Assembly: GCF_019665765.1 (NCBI RefSeq)
Contig: NZ_CP081150.1
Coordinates: forward strand, 2,046,001-2,110,000
DNA: 64,000 nt
Direction of reading: 5' to 3'
From: Deefgea tanakiae
GTDB lineage: Bacteria; Pseudomonadota; Gammaproteobacteria; Burkholderiales; Chitinibacteraceae
Shown here in pieces: positions 46,139 through 54,231 of this stretch. The stretch's first letter is position 1. Every line of letters starts with the position of its first letter. The notes below the pieces were generated by a model that was given only the letters and a program-made list of their open reading frames with translations, made no database searches and had not been told where the DNA came from. Both the position numbers and the translations under genes were made by a program.

Positions 46139-46672
46139 TTATGGCCTGTTATTTTTTAACTCATGGCTGAGTAATGAATAATTCATCAGCGATATATATT
46201 TATTTTCCTTTATTTCACATTCCCGGCTGATGCCCTCTAAAGTAAAATTAAAGGCTTGTAATAGCTGCTGCGATTTTAAATTTTCTATTTCTACTTCAGC
46301 ACTGATACGGTGAAGTTTTAATTCATTAAAGGCATAGGTAAGCAACCCATGCAATGCCTCCTGCATAATACCTTTGCCCCAGTGCTGAGGTAGTAGCCAA
46401 TAGCCTAATTCGGCATTTTTGTTCTCCTGACAGATATTATTTAACCCTTGTGCGCCCAACTTGCTACCTGCCGATTCAATTGCCAGCCAACACCCTGTGC
46501 CTTGTTCGGCAATGGATTGATACCAGCTCATTTGCGCCTCACAAGCACTTTGTGTTGAATATGAAATACCATAGTGTTTGATGACATCGGGGTGAGACAG
46601 CCCAGAATAAACAAAGGCTAAATCATCGGGTCTGAATGTTATTAAGCTAAGTGTATTTAGTTTTATATTCAT
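46139..46672 (-). CDS. GNAT acetyltransferase (RimJ/RimL-like)
   Basis: 177 residues from ATG 46672, which lies inside the end of the racemase gene; the frame is open further upstream but starts mid-racemase. Pattern LSLITFRPDDLAFVYSGLSHP, loop LPQHWGKGIMQEAL and EVEIENLKSQQLLQAF. A diverged neighbour of the following acetyltransferase, possibly an old duplication. Third of four genes in the operon. Confidence 0.82.
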   Translation of the reverse strand: MNIKLNTLSLITFRPDDLAFVYSGLSHPDVIKHYGISYSTQSACEAQMSWYQSIAEQGTGCWLAIESAGSKLGAQGLNNICQENKNAELGYWLLPQHWGKGIMQEALHGLLTYAFNELKLHRISAEVEIENLKSQQLLQAFNFTLEGISRECEIKENKYISLMNYSLLSHELKNNRP

Positions 46673-47390
46673 TTTTATTCCAAAAAAGAGTGACGTCTTC
46701 GGTGCAGGCAGCCTGAATGGCATAGCGTATATGCAGCTCGGTGGTATCAAAGATCGGGATTTCCACATTCTGCTGCTGAATTAGCATGGCAATTTCCGTG
46801 CAGCCCAGTATGACGCCCTCCGCACCCAGCTTAATTAATTGCTGAATGATGGCAATATATTCTTGTCTGGATGATTCATTAATAATGCCCTGACACAGCT
46901 CCTGATAAATAATCTCATGCACTCTGTTGCGGCCAGCTTCATTTGGGGTAATTACTTCCAGCTGGTGCAGACTGCTTAATCTACCACGGTAAAAATCTTG
47001 CTCCATGGTGAATTTTGTACCTAATAGTGCAACTTTTTTAATGCCTGCTTTTTTAATGGCATCGGCAGTGGCATCCGCAATATGCAGAAATGGAATATCG
47101 ATTTTCTCTTCAATTTCAGCAGTTAATTTATGCATGGTATTGGTGCATAAGATAATTAAATCTGCACCGGCTAATTGCAGGGAGTAAGCCGCATGAGCCA
47201 TAATTTCGCCAGCTGTATCCCATTGCCCTGTGCTTTGCAGTGCTGCTATTTCTGCAAAATCCACACTCAGCAGAATTACTTTGGCAGAGTGCAGCCCGCC
47301 CAATTTTTCTTTAATAAGCTGATTTGCTCTTTGGTAATAAATCTGGCTGGATTCCCAGCTCATGCCACCTATCATACCAATTGTTTTCAT
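46647..47390 (-). CDS. Aspartate/glutamate racemase family protein
   Basis: 247-residue cofactor-independent racemase of the RacD/YgeA type. Two catalytic cysteine motifs are present, ILCTNTMHKL and LGCTEIAM, along with MIGGMSWESSQIYY at the N-terminus. Makes a D-amino acid (aspartate or glutamate, or a broader range). AAGG lies before the ATG; it starts 9 bp after the exporter gene's stop. Association with a LysE exporter and acetyltransferases suggests amino-acid modification and efflux (inference). Confidence 0.88.
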   Translation of the reverse strand: MKTIGMIGGMSWESSQIYYQRANQLIKEKLGGLHSAKVILLSVDFAEIAALQSTGQWDTAGEIMAHAAYSLQLAGADLIILCTNTMHKLTAEIEEKIDIPFLHIADATADAIKKAGIKKVALLGTKFTMEQDFYRGRLSSLHQLEVITPNEAGRNRVHEIIYQELCQGIINESSRQEYIAIIQQLIKLGAEGVILGCTEIAMLIQQQNVEIPIFDTTELHIRYAIQAACTEDVTLFWNKNEYKTKYT

Positions 47391-47399
47391 ATTGCACCT

Positions 47400-48005
47400 T
47401 TAAGCTAATAAAGCTAATTCACCATGTAATAGAAAGAATGCTGTGATCGCCATCAGACTGGCCATAATGCCGTTAAATAGTTTTAATTTTTTTGGCACCA
47501 AGAGCTGTTGGCGTAATGCATCGCCCAGCCATGCCCAGATACAGATGCAGGGTAAATTGATCAGCGCACATAAAACGGCTAAGGCGACTGCAGCAAATAG
47601 ATTGTTTTGGCCGGCAGGCAAAAACAGAATCACGGTATTGATGACCATTACCCAGGCCTTTGGGTTGATCCACTGAAATAGCGCTGCGGCTAAAAAGCGC
47701 ATAGGTTTGGCGGCTTCTTTGCCTTCAGGGGATGCTGCTTTCCATATTTTCCACGATAGCCACAATAAATAAGCGCAGCCAAAGACGCCTAAGATTGGGC
47801 GTACTGTATTCATACTAGCCATGACCCAGGCCAAGAGTACACCGACGATAAATACCTGAATACCGTGACCAATGCTAATGCCTAATAAATGTGGAATGCT
47901 GCGACGAAAGCCAAAGTTACCGCCAGAAGCAGCCAGCATCAGATTATTGGGTCCGGGTGTGACAGACATCAGTGAGACATAGCTCAATAAGGCAGGATTA
48001 AGCAT
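47400..48005 (-). CDS. LysE/RhtB family amino-acid exporter
   Basis: 201-residue inner-membrane protein with six hydrophobic segments and the family start YVSLMSVTPGPNNLMLAASG. First gene of the four-gene operon (exporter, racemase, two GNATs). Divergent from a broken GntR/MocR regulator, its probable former regulator. Substrate not known. Confidence 0.87.
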   Translation of the reverse strand: MLNPALLSYVSLMSVTPGPNNLMLAASGGNFGFRRSIPHLLGISIGHGIQVFIVGVLLAWVMASMNTVRPILGVFGCAYLLWLSWKIWKAASPEGKEAAKPMRFLAAALFQWINPKAWVMVINTVILFLPAGQNNLFAAVALAVLCALINLPCICIWAWLGDALRQQLLVPKKLKLFNGIMASLMAITAFFLLHGELALLA

Positions 48006-48129
48006 AAATTTCGCTTGGTTGTGGGTAAAGGCAATTCATAGTAAAAGCTTCTTTAAATTGGTAACAGTGACATTGTGTGAATGTTTTGATGGGTACAAAC
48101 TGGGGGTTAGGAACGAATTGGTGACGTTG

Positions 48130-48368
48130 ATGCGAATAGATACGCTTTATCAGCAGTTGGCTGATGATTTCGCGCTAGCAATCAGTAGCTGCTCATTACC
48201 GGCCGGCTCAAAATTGCCTTCAGTACGTAAAACCTCGCAAAGCCGTCGGCTATCTTTGAATACAGTACTCACGGCCTATAGATGTTAGAAGATCGTGGTT
48301 TGGTTGTAGCAAGACCGCAGTCCTGCTATTACGTACGCCGTGGAAGCCAATCAAACGAAGCCCAATAG
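48130..48368 (+). pseudogene. GntR/MocR regulator remnant (frameshifted, truncated)
   Basis: Only the winged-helix part survives: LYQQLADDFALAISS...GSKLPSVRK...LSLNTVLTAYR, then a one-base frameshift near 48285, after which LEDRGLVVARPQSCYYVRRG continues in another frame to a stop at 48366. In MocR proteins an aminotransferase domain would follow; it is absent. Divergent from the exporter operon, which it probably once controlled. Confidence 0.72.
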
Positions 48369-48412
48369 CTAGGCTAGAACTTGTCTAGCCAACTCGGGGT
48401 GATTCAAGTCGT

Positions 48413-48904
48413 TCAAAGATCCATGACCATTTCATGCCAAGATATTCCACCATGATTCGAGCTGGATGGTCTGATGTAGCGATAGCCGAACTTCTGGTAA
48501 AGCTCAACATGGCGTTGCTTGCACATCAAGTGAATACTAAGTTTGCCAGTTACTTTCATTATTTTTACAAACTCTCGCATAAGCAGTGAGGCATATCCTT
48601 TTCCCTGATACTCGGGTGCCAGTACTACAGACATAATCACCACGTTGGTGGCCTCAGGGTCGTGTCCAACCAGCTGCTTGAATTCCTCATCGGACATTTT
48701 TACCTGATGGGAACAGCCACTATTGATGAACCCAATAACCTCACCTTCCAGCTCAATGATCAGGAAACCTTGAGGATACTGGGCAATGCGCAGGGCAATC
48801 TTCTCCTTAGTGGCTGCCTCATCACCGTCATAGGCGGAAATCTCAATTTCATAGCAGCGCTGCACATCCTGTGCCTGGGCGAAACGAAAAGCGGGAATTA
48901 ACAT
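48413..48904 (-). CDS. GNAT acetyltransferase (AANAT-like)
   Basis: 163 residues. N-terminal AFRFAQAQDVQRCYEIEISAY, central VVIMSVVLAPEYQGKGYASLLMREFV acetyl-CoA loop and MCKQRHVELYQKFGYRYI. Resembles the arylalkylamine N-acetyltransferase-like group; substrate unknown. Divergent from a LysR gene 89 bp away that may control it. Confidence 0.82.
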   Translation of the reverse strand: MLIPAFRFAQAQDVQRCYEIEISAYDGDEAATKEKIALRIAQYPQGFLIIELEGEVIGFINSGCSHQVKMSDEEFKQLVGHDPEATNVVIMSVVLAPEYQGKGYASLLMREFVKIMKVTGKLSIHLMCKQRHVELYQKFGYRYIRPSSSNHGGISWHEMVMDL

Positions 48905-48993
48905 AGCTAGCGGTTCTCTCTGTGAATGTAGAAGTATTCTATTGCATCATTTATCTGCATATACTGCATTATTTTCATTGCAGGATGCACAAC

Positions 48994-49944
48994 ATGCACG
49001 ACCCTCTCAGGCAGTTGGATCTGAATCTTCTGCTGATCTTTGATGCTCTTTATCGGCACGGCAGCGTAGCAAAGGCCGCCAACGAGTTGTGCATCAGCCC
49101 ATCAGCATTCAGTCACGCCTTAGCACGATTGCGTGACAGTTTGTCTGATGAACTATTTGTTCGCTTTGGCAATCGAATGCAAGCTACGATACGAGCAGAA
49201 CAGATTGCCCAAGTGGTGGGCGATGCTCTGGGTGCATTGTCAACCTGCCTGCCGAGCACCTCAGCATTCGATCCGGCAACGAGTACCCAAACTTTTGTAT
49301 TTGCGGCAACGGATTACACAGCATTTGCCTTGTTGCCAATGTTCATTGCCCAGCTGCAGCATTTTGCTCCTGGATTAAGCATCAAAGTGGTGTACTCCAA
49401 CGGGCAAGACTCATACGATGACCTAGTCGCCGGAAAGGTCGATTTTGTTTTAGGATTCGCCGAAGAGTTCGGCTCCAGCAGGGATGGGATAGGCGCAATA
49501 GAATGCTTTACCGATGACTACGTCGTTGTAGTTCGCAAGGACCACTCGACTATCCGGAGCGAGCCCAGCTTGGTGCAATATCTGTCGGCTAGACATGTTG
49601 TGGTTACCCCGTGGAATGAGGCTCGAGGCGTAATTGACCGGGCGTTGGAAAAACTAGGTTTACATCGCAATATCGCTGTACAGCTCCCCAGCCTGATGGC
49701 TGCGCCATTTATCGTGGGAAGTTCCGACCTGCTTATTACTCTGCCGCATCGCGCTGCGCTAGCTTTGAGCACTGCTGCAGCAGTTAGGCTTTTCCCCACA
49801 CCATTTTCAGCTCCACAAAATGTGCTCAAAGTGTTCTTTAACGTGAAGCACTCAAAAATAGCAGGACATAACTGGGTAAGTAAGCAGATTCTGCAAGCAA
49901 TTCATGAGCAAAAGGATATTTTGGAAGCTAGCAGCTTGCAATAA
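48994..49944 (+). CDS. LysR-family transcriptional regulator
   Basis: 316 residues from ATG 48994 (MHDPLRQLDLNLLLIF); an upstream in-frame ATG at 48985 is possible, but the AGGA sits ideally for 48994. N-terminal helix-turn-helix FDALYRHGSVAKAANELCISPSAFSHALARLRD, of the NodD/NahR-like subgroup. Divergent from the GNAT gene. Effector unknown. Confidence 0.88.
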   Translation: MHDPLRQLDLNLLLIFDALYRHGSVAKAANELCISPSAFSHALARLRDSLSDELFVRFGNRMQATIRAEQIAQVVGDALGALSTCLPSTSAFDPATSTQTFVFAATDYTAFALLPMFIAQLQHFAPGLSIKVVYSNGQDSYDDLVAGKVDFVLGFAEEFGSSRDGIGAIECFTDDYVVVVRKDHSTIRSEPSLVQYLSARHVVVTPWNEARGVIDRALEKLGLHRNIAVQLPSLMAAPFIVGSSDLLITLPHRAALALSTAAAVRLFPTPFSAPQNVLKVFFNVKHSKIAGHNWVSKQILQAIHEQKDILEASSLQ

Positions 49945-50068
49945 TGAGGACAGCACTTACAGGGTGGTGCCAATTCGCGACATCACTCTGTAGTCGTACA
50001 CTGATTCCTAGTATCGGCAATGTAATGGCCCACTAAATTTAGTCACCAGGTAAGGTTGGGCGAACCGT

Positions 50069-50181
50069 CAGCTTTGGCCGACCTGTAGATGCCGAAGCTA
50101 CAAAAATGAAAGGCCGCAAACCATCAGGTTGCGGCCTTAATCATTTCAGGTTTCTACAAAAACTGTTCGGCCTTGGTGGCC
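50069..50181 (-). repeat. Palindromic repeat element, copy 6 (inverted)
   Basis: Ends CAGCTTTGGCCGACC and TTCGGCCTTGGTGG; core AAAGGCCGCAAACC...GGTTGCGGCCTTAATC. The T-tail is on the minus strand (CTTTCATTTTTG). More diverged than copies 2, 4 and 5. Confidence 0.78.
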
Positions 50182-50266
50182 ATTAACAGTAACCGTGGTA
50201 ATTTTACATAGTTGAAAGTTATTGTTTTTGCATAGAATACTCATCTCTTCTAAAGGAATTTTCGAC

Positions 50267-50299
50267 ATGCGCCATTAATGCTGCCGTGCCACGCACGGC
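50267..50299 (+). promoter_or_regulatory. Possible ABC-F leader: 3-codon ORF plus hairpin
   Basis: AAGGA at 50252-50256, ATG-CGC-CAT-TAA at 50267-50278, then hairpin GCCGTGC-CAC-GCACGGC (50283-50299). The ABC-F start is 55 bp further. Some antibiotic-resistance ABC-F genes are controlled by ribosome-stalling leaders, which this may resemble. Confidence 0.3.
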
Positions 50300-50353
50300 C
50301 TTGAAATATCCCGAACCATTGGGTTTCCAAGCCTTGCTAACAGGAGCATTCGT

Positions 50354-51706
50354 ATGTCTACATATCTAAATTTAAATCAGCTTTCTCTCGTCCTACCTGA
50401 TGGACGCCGCCTTTTCTCCAATTTGAATTATTCATTTTCAGCGCAACGCACTGGATTGGTTGGAAATAATGGCGTAGGCAAATCATTGCTCGGGGCGATA
50501 ATGGCTGGCGAAGTTTTGCCAACTTCTGGCACCATTCACCACACAACGTCGATTCATCACACGCGTCAGGTAGTTGACCCTGTGCAGCAAACAACGGTCG
50601 CGGCATTGGCTGGCGTTGAGCCTATCTTGCGCGCACTCGAACGGATCTCCAATGGCTGTATTGATGAGTTGGATTATCAAATCGTCGGCCATCGTTGGGA
50701 TTGCGAACAAGAGCTCGCATTTCAGCTCGAGCAAATCGGCTTGGGGCATTTGAAGAGCTACACCCCGACTGCGCAGCTTAGTGGAGGTGAACGTCAGCGC
50801 GTGATGTTGCTTGGTGCATTTAATTCAAATCATGACTATTTGATTTTGGATGAGCCCAGTAACCACCTCGATCGCAGGCAAAAACAAGTGCTATCCAATT
50901 GGATTAAAGCGAGCAAAAAAGGATTACTGCTTATTAGTCATGATCGTGAATTGCTGGAGTTGGTTGACGAAATTGTAGAGTTGCGTGCCGATGGCATTGC
51001 TTGTTACGGTGGTGGTTATAGTGATTTTGCTCAGATTAAATCAACGCAGCAGCAAGCATTGCAAGCTGATTTACACGCCGAACGCACGCAGGCAAAACGC
51101 GAACACAAAGCGATGATAGCGCAGCTTGAACGCCAGCAAAGGCGATCCGCACAGGGGGGGCGAATAGCGAAAGAAGGAAATCAAGCCAAGATTATTCTTG
51201 ATGCGCAGCATGAGCGGAGCCAACATACAACCGGAAAAATGTTGGAGCAACAGCAGGAGCGACGTGCAGATTCACTAGAGCGAATTGCTTCGGCGAAAAG
51301 CCGATGTGCGCCGGTGATTCAGCACCTGCTCTTGCCGCCTGAAAGCACCGTTGGAACTGGAACGCAAGTTTTGCAGTTAGTGGATTTGGTTTTGCCATTT
51401 GGTTCTTGCGAGCCACTCAATGCAATTTTTTCTGGTCCATGCAGAATCGCGGTTCATGGTGATAATGGCAGTGGAAAATCAACGCTATTAAAGGTGATTG
51501 CTGGGGAGATTCAACCAAAATCAGGGCAGGCTTTGAGTCAATTAAATATCGCGTGGCTAGATCAGCATGCTGGTGCGGCATATCGTGATCAAACGCCAGT
51601 GCAGTGCTTACAATCAAGCAATCCCAACATGAGTGAAACTGAATCGCACCGAGTTTCGCGGAGGCTGTTTGGTTTGAGTCAGACCAACACGGCCTGCTCG
51701 CTTTGA
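50354..51706 (+). pseudogene. ABC-F ATPase truncated by an IS element
   Basis: Tandem-ATPase (ABC-F) protein of the class that acts on ribosomes. The first half is complete: GNNGVGKS (Walker A), LSGGERQRV (signature), LILDEPSNHLD (Walker B), followed by the linker helices, and the second Walker A GDNGSGKSTL. The IS enters at 51640, so the second signature and Walker B are lost; the last ~21 codons before the stop at 51706 come from the IS end. The missing 3' part is not found beyond the IS, so a deletion accompanied the insertion. Confidence 0.82.
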
Positions 51707-52581
51707 TTACGATAATAGTTTGCCTCTGCTTCCGCGGGTGGAATGTGGCCAATCGACCCAAGCAAACGATGGTGATTGAACCACGAAACCCATTCCAATG
51801 TCGCTAGCTCCACAGATTCTAGACTTTTCCAAGGTCCCAAACGGTGAATCACTTCTGTTTTGTAGAGTCCGTTAATCGTCTCCGCTAATGCATTGTCGTA
51901 ACTATCGCCAGTTGTACCCACTGATGGCTCGATGCCAGCTTCAGTCAATCGTTCGGTGTAGCGAATCGAAACATATTGCGAACCACGGTCGCTGTGATGA
52001 ATCAACGCCTCACGCTCTGGCTGTCGCGCCCAAAGGGCTTGCTCCAACGCATCCAGCACAAACTCGGTTTGCATGTTGCGGCTCACTCGCCAGCCCACGA
52101 TATAACGAGCAAAAACATCGATCACAAAAGCTACATAGACAAAGCCTTGCCAAGTCGACACGTAGGTAAAATCCGACACCCAGAGTTGATTCGGTCGTTC
52201 GGCTACGAATTGACGATTTACATGATCGCGGGGGCAAGCAACGGCAGGATCGGGACGTGTCGTTCGCACCGCTTTGCCACGCGATACGCCGCGTAAACCG
52301 AGGCTTCGCATCAAGCGTTCAACGGTACAGCGCGCCACAGTATGTCCATCTCGCTTGAGCTGCCGCCATACTTTTACCGCACCGTACACCTGATGATTCA
52401 ATTGCCAGACACGCTCAATTTCACCGCTCAGTTGCTCATCACGAATGGTACGCTGACAACGCAAAGCTGGATTGCGCAGCCGAGCGGCGTAACGTCGATA
52501 GGCTGACGGGGCGACCTGTAATAGCTTGCAGATCGGCTCGACCCCGTGCTGCTCACGGTGGGTATCGATGAATCCTCTTAC
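51679..52581 (-). CDS. IS3-family transposase OrfB (DDE catalytic)
   Basis: Catalytic part of the transposase. First Asp in VSDFTYVST, second in [11 protein letters not shown] and Glu in [17 protein letters not shown], spaced as in rve domains. The frame is open from about 52590 and an independent start is only a weak TTG at 52464; production as an OrfAB fusion by -1 frameshifting in the overlap with OrfA is expected for this family. All catalytic residues are present. Confidence 0.88.
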   Translation of the reverse strand, partial: VRGFIDTHREQHGVEPICKLLQVAPSAYRRYAARLRNPALRCQRTIRDEQLSGEIERVWQLNHQVYGAVKVWRQLKRDGHTVARCTVERLMRSLGLRGVSRGKAVRTTRPDPAVACPRDHVNRQFVAERPNQLWVSDFTYVSTWQGFVYVAFVIDVFARYIVGWRVSRNMQTEFVLDALEQALWARQPEREALIHHSDRGSQYVSIRYTERLTEAGIEPSVGTTGDSYDNALAETINGLYKTEVIHRLGPWKSLESVELATLEWVSWFNHHRLLGSIGHIPPAEAEANYYRNQSEQAVLV

Positions 52582-52898
52582 GATTTCAAGCGGCGGTCGA
52601 GCTCCGCCTGTGCGAAATACGCGCTGGCCAGTCGCAGAATTTCGTTGGCTTTTTTAAGTTCGCGCACTTCGCGTTCTAGCGCTTTAATGCGTTCGTTCTC
52701 TGCTGAATTTTTGTTGGCTTGAACGGTATCGCCACCTTGCCGACGGCACCATGTGCGCAGCGTTTCTGGCGTGCAGCCTATTTTGCTGGCAATTGAAACG
52801 AGGGTTGCCCATTCAGATGGATATTCGGCAAGGTGCTCAATGACCATGCGAACAGCCCGTTCGCGGACTTCGGGGGAAAAGTGAGTTGATTTCTTCAT
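52578..52898 (-). CDS. IS3-family transposase OrfA
   Basis: 106 residues. Helix-turn-helix ([19 protein letters not shown] ... [20 protein letters not shown]) recognises the IS ends; a leucine-zipper-like helix ([20 protein letters not shown]) mediates oligomerisation. Ends AELDRRLKS next to the start of OrfB's frame. Confidence 0.9.
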   Translation of the reverse strand: MKKSTHFSPEVRERAVRMVIEHLAEYPSEWATLVSIASKIGCTPETLRTWCRRQGGDTVQANKNSAENERIKALEREVRELKKANEILRLASAYFAQAELDRRLKS

Positions 52899-52948
52899 AG
52901 CGCCATTCTCTCAAGAATTGGAGCCGCCGCGAAACCCGGTGCGACTCA

Positions 52949-53006
52949 CTTCGGCTTGTTTAAAAATGGCCATGATTTGGCTGTCAGTAAAGCGGGATGA
53001 TTTCAT
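52949..53006 (-). pseudogene. N-terminus of a second IS3-type OrfA
   Basis: Starting at ATG 53006, MKSSRFTDSQIMAIFKQAE, the beginning of a different IS3-family OrfA, cut off by the right end of the IS at 52948. The IS end of this element probably lies near 53025-53050 (GGAAATTCTACTTAAAAATGA). Confidence 0.7.
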
Positions 53007-53101
53007 AGAAGCGCCTCAAATCGTTACGAGGAAATTCTACTTAAAAATGAGCTGGTTTGATGGGGGGGTTACCCTCGCGAACTGTTTGGAAAAGCAAAAT
53101 A

Positions 53102-53128
53102 AAACCCCGCCATAAACAGACGGGGTTT
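53102..53128 (-). terminator. Intrinsic terminator on minus strand
   Basis: Stem AAACCCCG/CGGGGTTT with an 11-nt loop; minus strand continues TTTTATTTT. Ends the transcript of the small gene at 53252-53470. Confidence 0.78.
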
Positions 53129-53251
53129 GTCATCAATCTAAGTTTATCTAAGCTTGGCTTTAAATGATTCTTTAATGATTCGAGGCATTAATCGGCATGA
53201 GTTGCCGAGGGGATAAAGTTCATCACCCCAGGTTAAAGTGGCTGATTCAAA

Positions 53252-53470
53252 TTAATGAAATTGCAATTGAATTTGCTGCTTAGCCAGCGCAGCTGCTCTT
53301 TGCAGTGCTGAATGAACCGTAGCACGAGCAGCAGATGGTGCTGGCTGCCAGTCGGTCACTGGTTTACGGACATTGCCGTGGCAAATTACAATTTGAAACC
53401 AACCTTCCATCTCAGTTGAACGAGTGGATGGACGAGCTTCTACATCAAAATCAAACATACGATTAGTCAT
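53252..53470 (-). CDS. Small protein of unknown function
   Basis: 72 residues from ATG 53470 with GGAG upstream (MTNRMFDFDVEARPSTRST). Soluble; the C-terminal half is alanine-rich and helical (AARATVHSALQRAAALAKQQ). No domain recognised. Transcription likely begins about 217 nt upstream at a good promoter (53694-53722), giving a long leader; it ends at the terminator near 53.1 kb. Confidence 0.6.
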   Translation of the reverse strand: MTNRMFDFDVEARPSTRSTEMEGWFQIVICHGNVRKPVTDWQPAPSAARATVHSALQRAAALAKQQIQLQFH

Positions 53471-53687
53471 ACTGGACTCCAAACTACATGGCTTAGCCGA
53501 CCACAATTAAAAAGGTCGCATAGCCTAACTCCGCCCAAAAGCCGGACGGTAAAGCACCAAATAGAAGAGCACCACGTTCAGGATGAACTTTGCAGAAAAG
53601 CTGAGGAGGCTTGCTGGGGAGAACTACTAAAACACAGGGCAATCATCACATTGAGTGGATTGCATTTATGTGCTCAATCAAATCAGT
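53471..53687 (-). promoter_or_regulatory. Long structured 5' leader of the small gene
   Basis: About 217 nt between the predicted start and the ATG. A hairpin can form close to the start codon (GCGACC...GGUCGG region, about 53484-53512). No known riboswitch class was recognised. Confidence 0.4.
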
Positions 53688-53693
53688 GGAGCG

Positions 53694-53722
53694 AATTTAC
53701 AACATAAAAAAACCAAAGTCAA
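53694..53722 (-). promoter_or_regulatory. Sigma-70-type promoter
   Basis: On the minus strand TTGACT (53722-53717), 17-bp spacer, TAAATT (53699-53694). Confidence 0.55.
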
Positions 53723-53825
53723 CACATATTGTCAATATAAAAATACGGTGTGATTATTAATCCGCTGATTTGTCATCGAAAATAATCGGCGCTGCGCCTG
53801 AGCACAGCACCGATTGACTCAAGAA

Positions 53826-54230
53826 TCAGTACTCAACACCGCGCGGTAAATCTTTAGCTTCCGCAATCCATTTTTCAACTTGCGACAAACTGGGCGTGCT
53901 ACCCGCTAGTTTTTTAGCTTCATTAGAGGCGGCAAGTGCTTCTTGCAAATTTTGTGCATTGCGGCGTGCTAATTCAGCAACGGTATCTACGCCAGCGGCT
54001 TCGAGCAATTCCGCAAACTGACCCGCTACACCATGAATTCGGAATAAATCAGCATGGTTCACCCATTTCAAGATGAGCTTGCCGGTGATGCCGGTTTGTT
54101 CAGCCAATGCGTCACGACCTTTTGGCGTATTGCCTGCTGTCAGCAAGGCTTCCACCGTAATAATGCCGGCTTCTTTGAGTTTTGCAGCGTAGTTTTCACC
54201 AATGCCTTCAATATCGATAATTGCGGTCAT
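53826..54230 (-). CDS. DUF4332 helix-hairpin-helix protein
   Basis: 134 residues with repeated helix-hairpin-helix units (DIEGIGENYAAKLKEAGIITVEAL; RIHGVAGQFAELLEAAGVDTVAEL), the DUF4332 pattern, which suggests nucleic-acid or protein binding but has no established role. It begins one base after the stop of the PatZ-type gene and is therefore coupled to it. Confidence 0.82.
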   Translation of the reverse strand: MTAIIDIEGIGENYAAKLKEAGIITVEALLTAGNTPKGRDALAEQTGITGKLILKWVNHADLFRIHGVAGQFAELLEAAGVDTVAELARRNAQNLQEALAASNEAKKLAGSTPSLSQVEKWIAEAKDLPRGVEY

Positions 54231-54231
54231 A

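Larger units (their letters stand above)
49945..50353. other. Gap between LysR and ABC-F genes
   Basis: About 410 bp. Contains repeat copy 6 and, near 50250-50300, a possible ABC-F leader: AAGGA, a three-codon ORF and a 7-bp hairpin. No protein gene of normal size. Confidence 0.5.
51640..52948 (-). mobile_element. IS3-family insertion sequence, about 1.3 kb
   Basis: 1309 bp bounded by imperfect inverted repeats TGAATCGCACCGAGTTTCG (51640 on the plus strand) and TGAGTCGCACCGGGTTTCG (ending at 52948, minus strand). Carries overlapping orfA and orfB. The flanking bases (AAC left, CTT right) do not form a target duplication, consistent with rearrangement. Inserted within ABC-F on the left and a second IS remnant on the right. 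Confidence 0.88.

Noticed and set aside
48372-48390. Terminator hairpin GGCTAGA-ACTTG-TCTAGCC
   Set aside because: The 7-bp stem has no T-run and sits after a pseudogene; not enough to call a terminator.
37555-50181. Integron attC sites
   Set aside because: The repeats are palindromic and spaced by genes, but lack the GTTRRRY core site and no integron integrase is present; the T-tailed core looks like a terminator.
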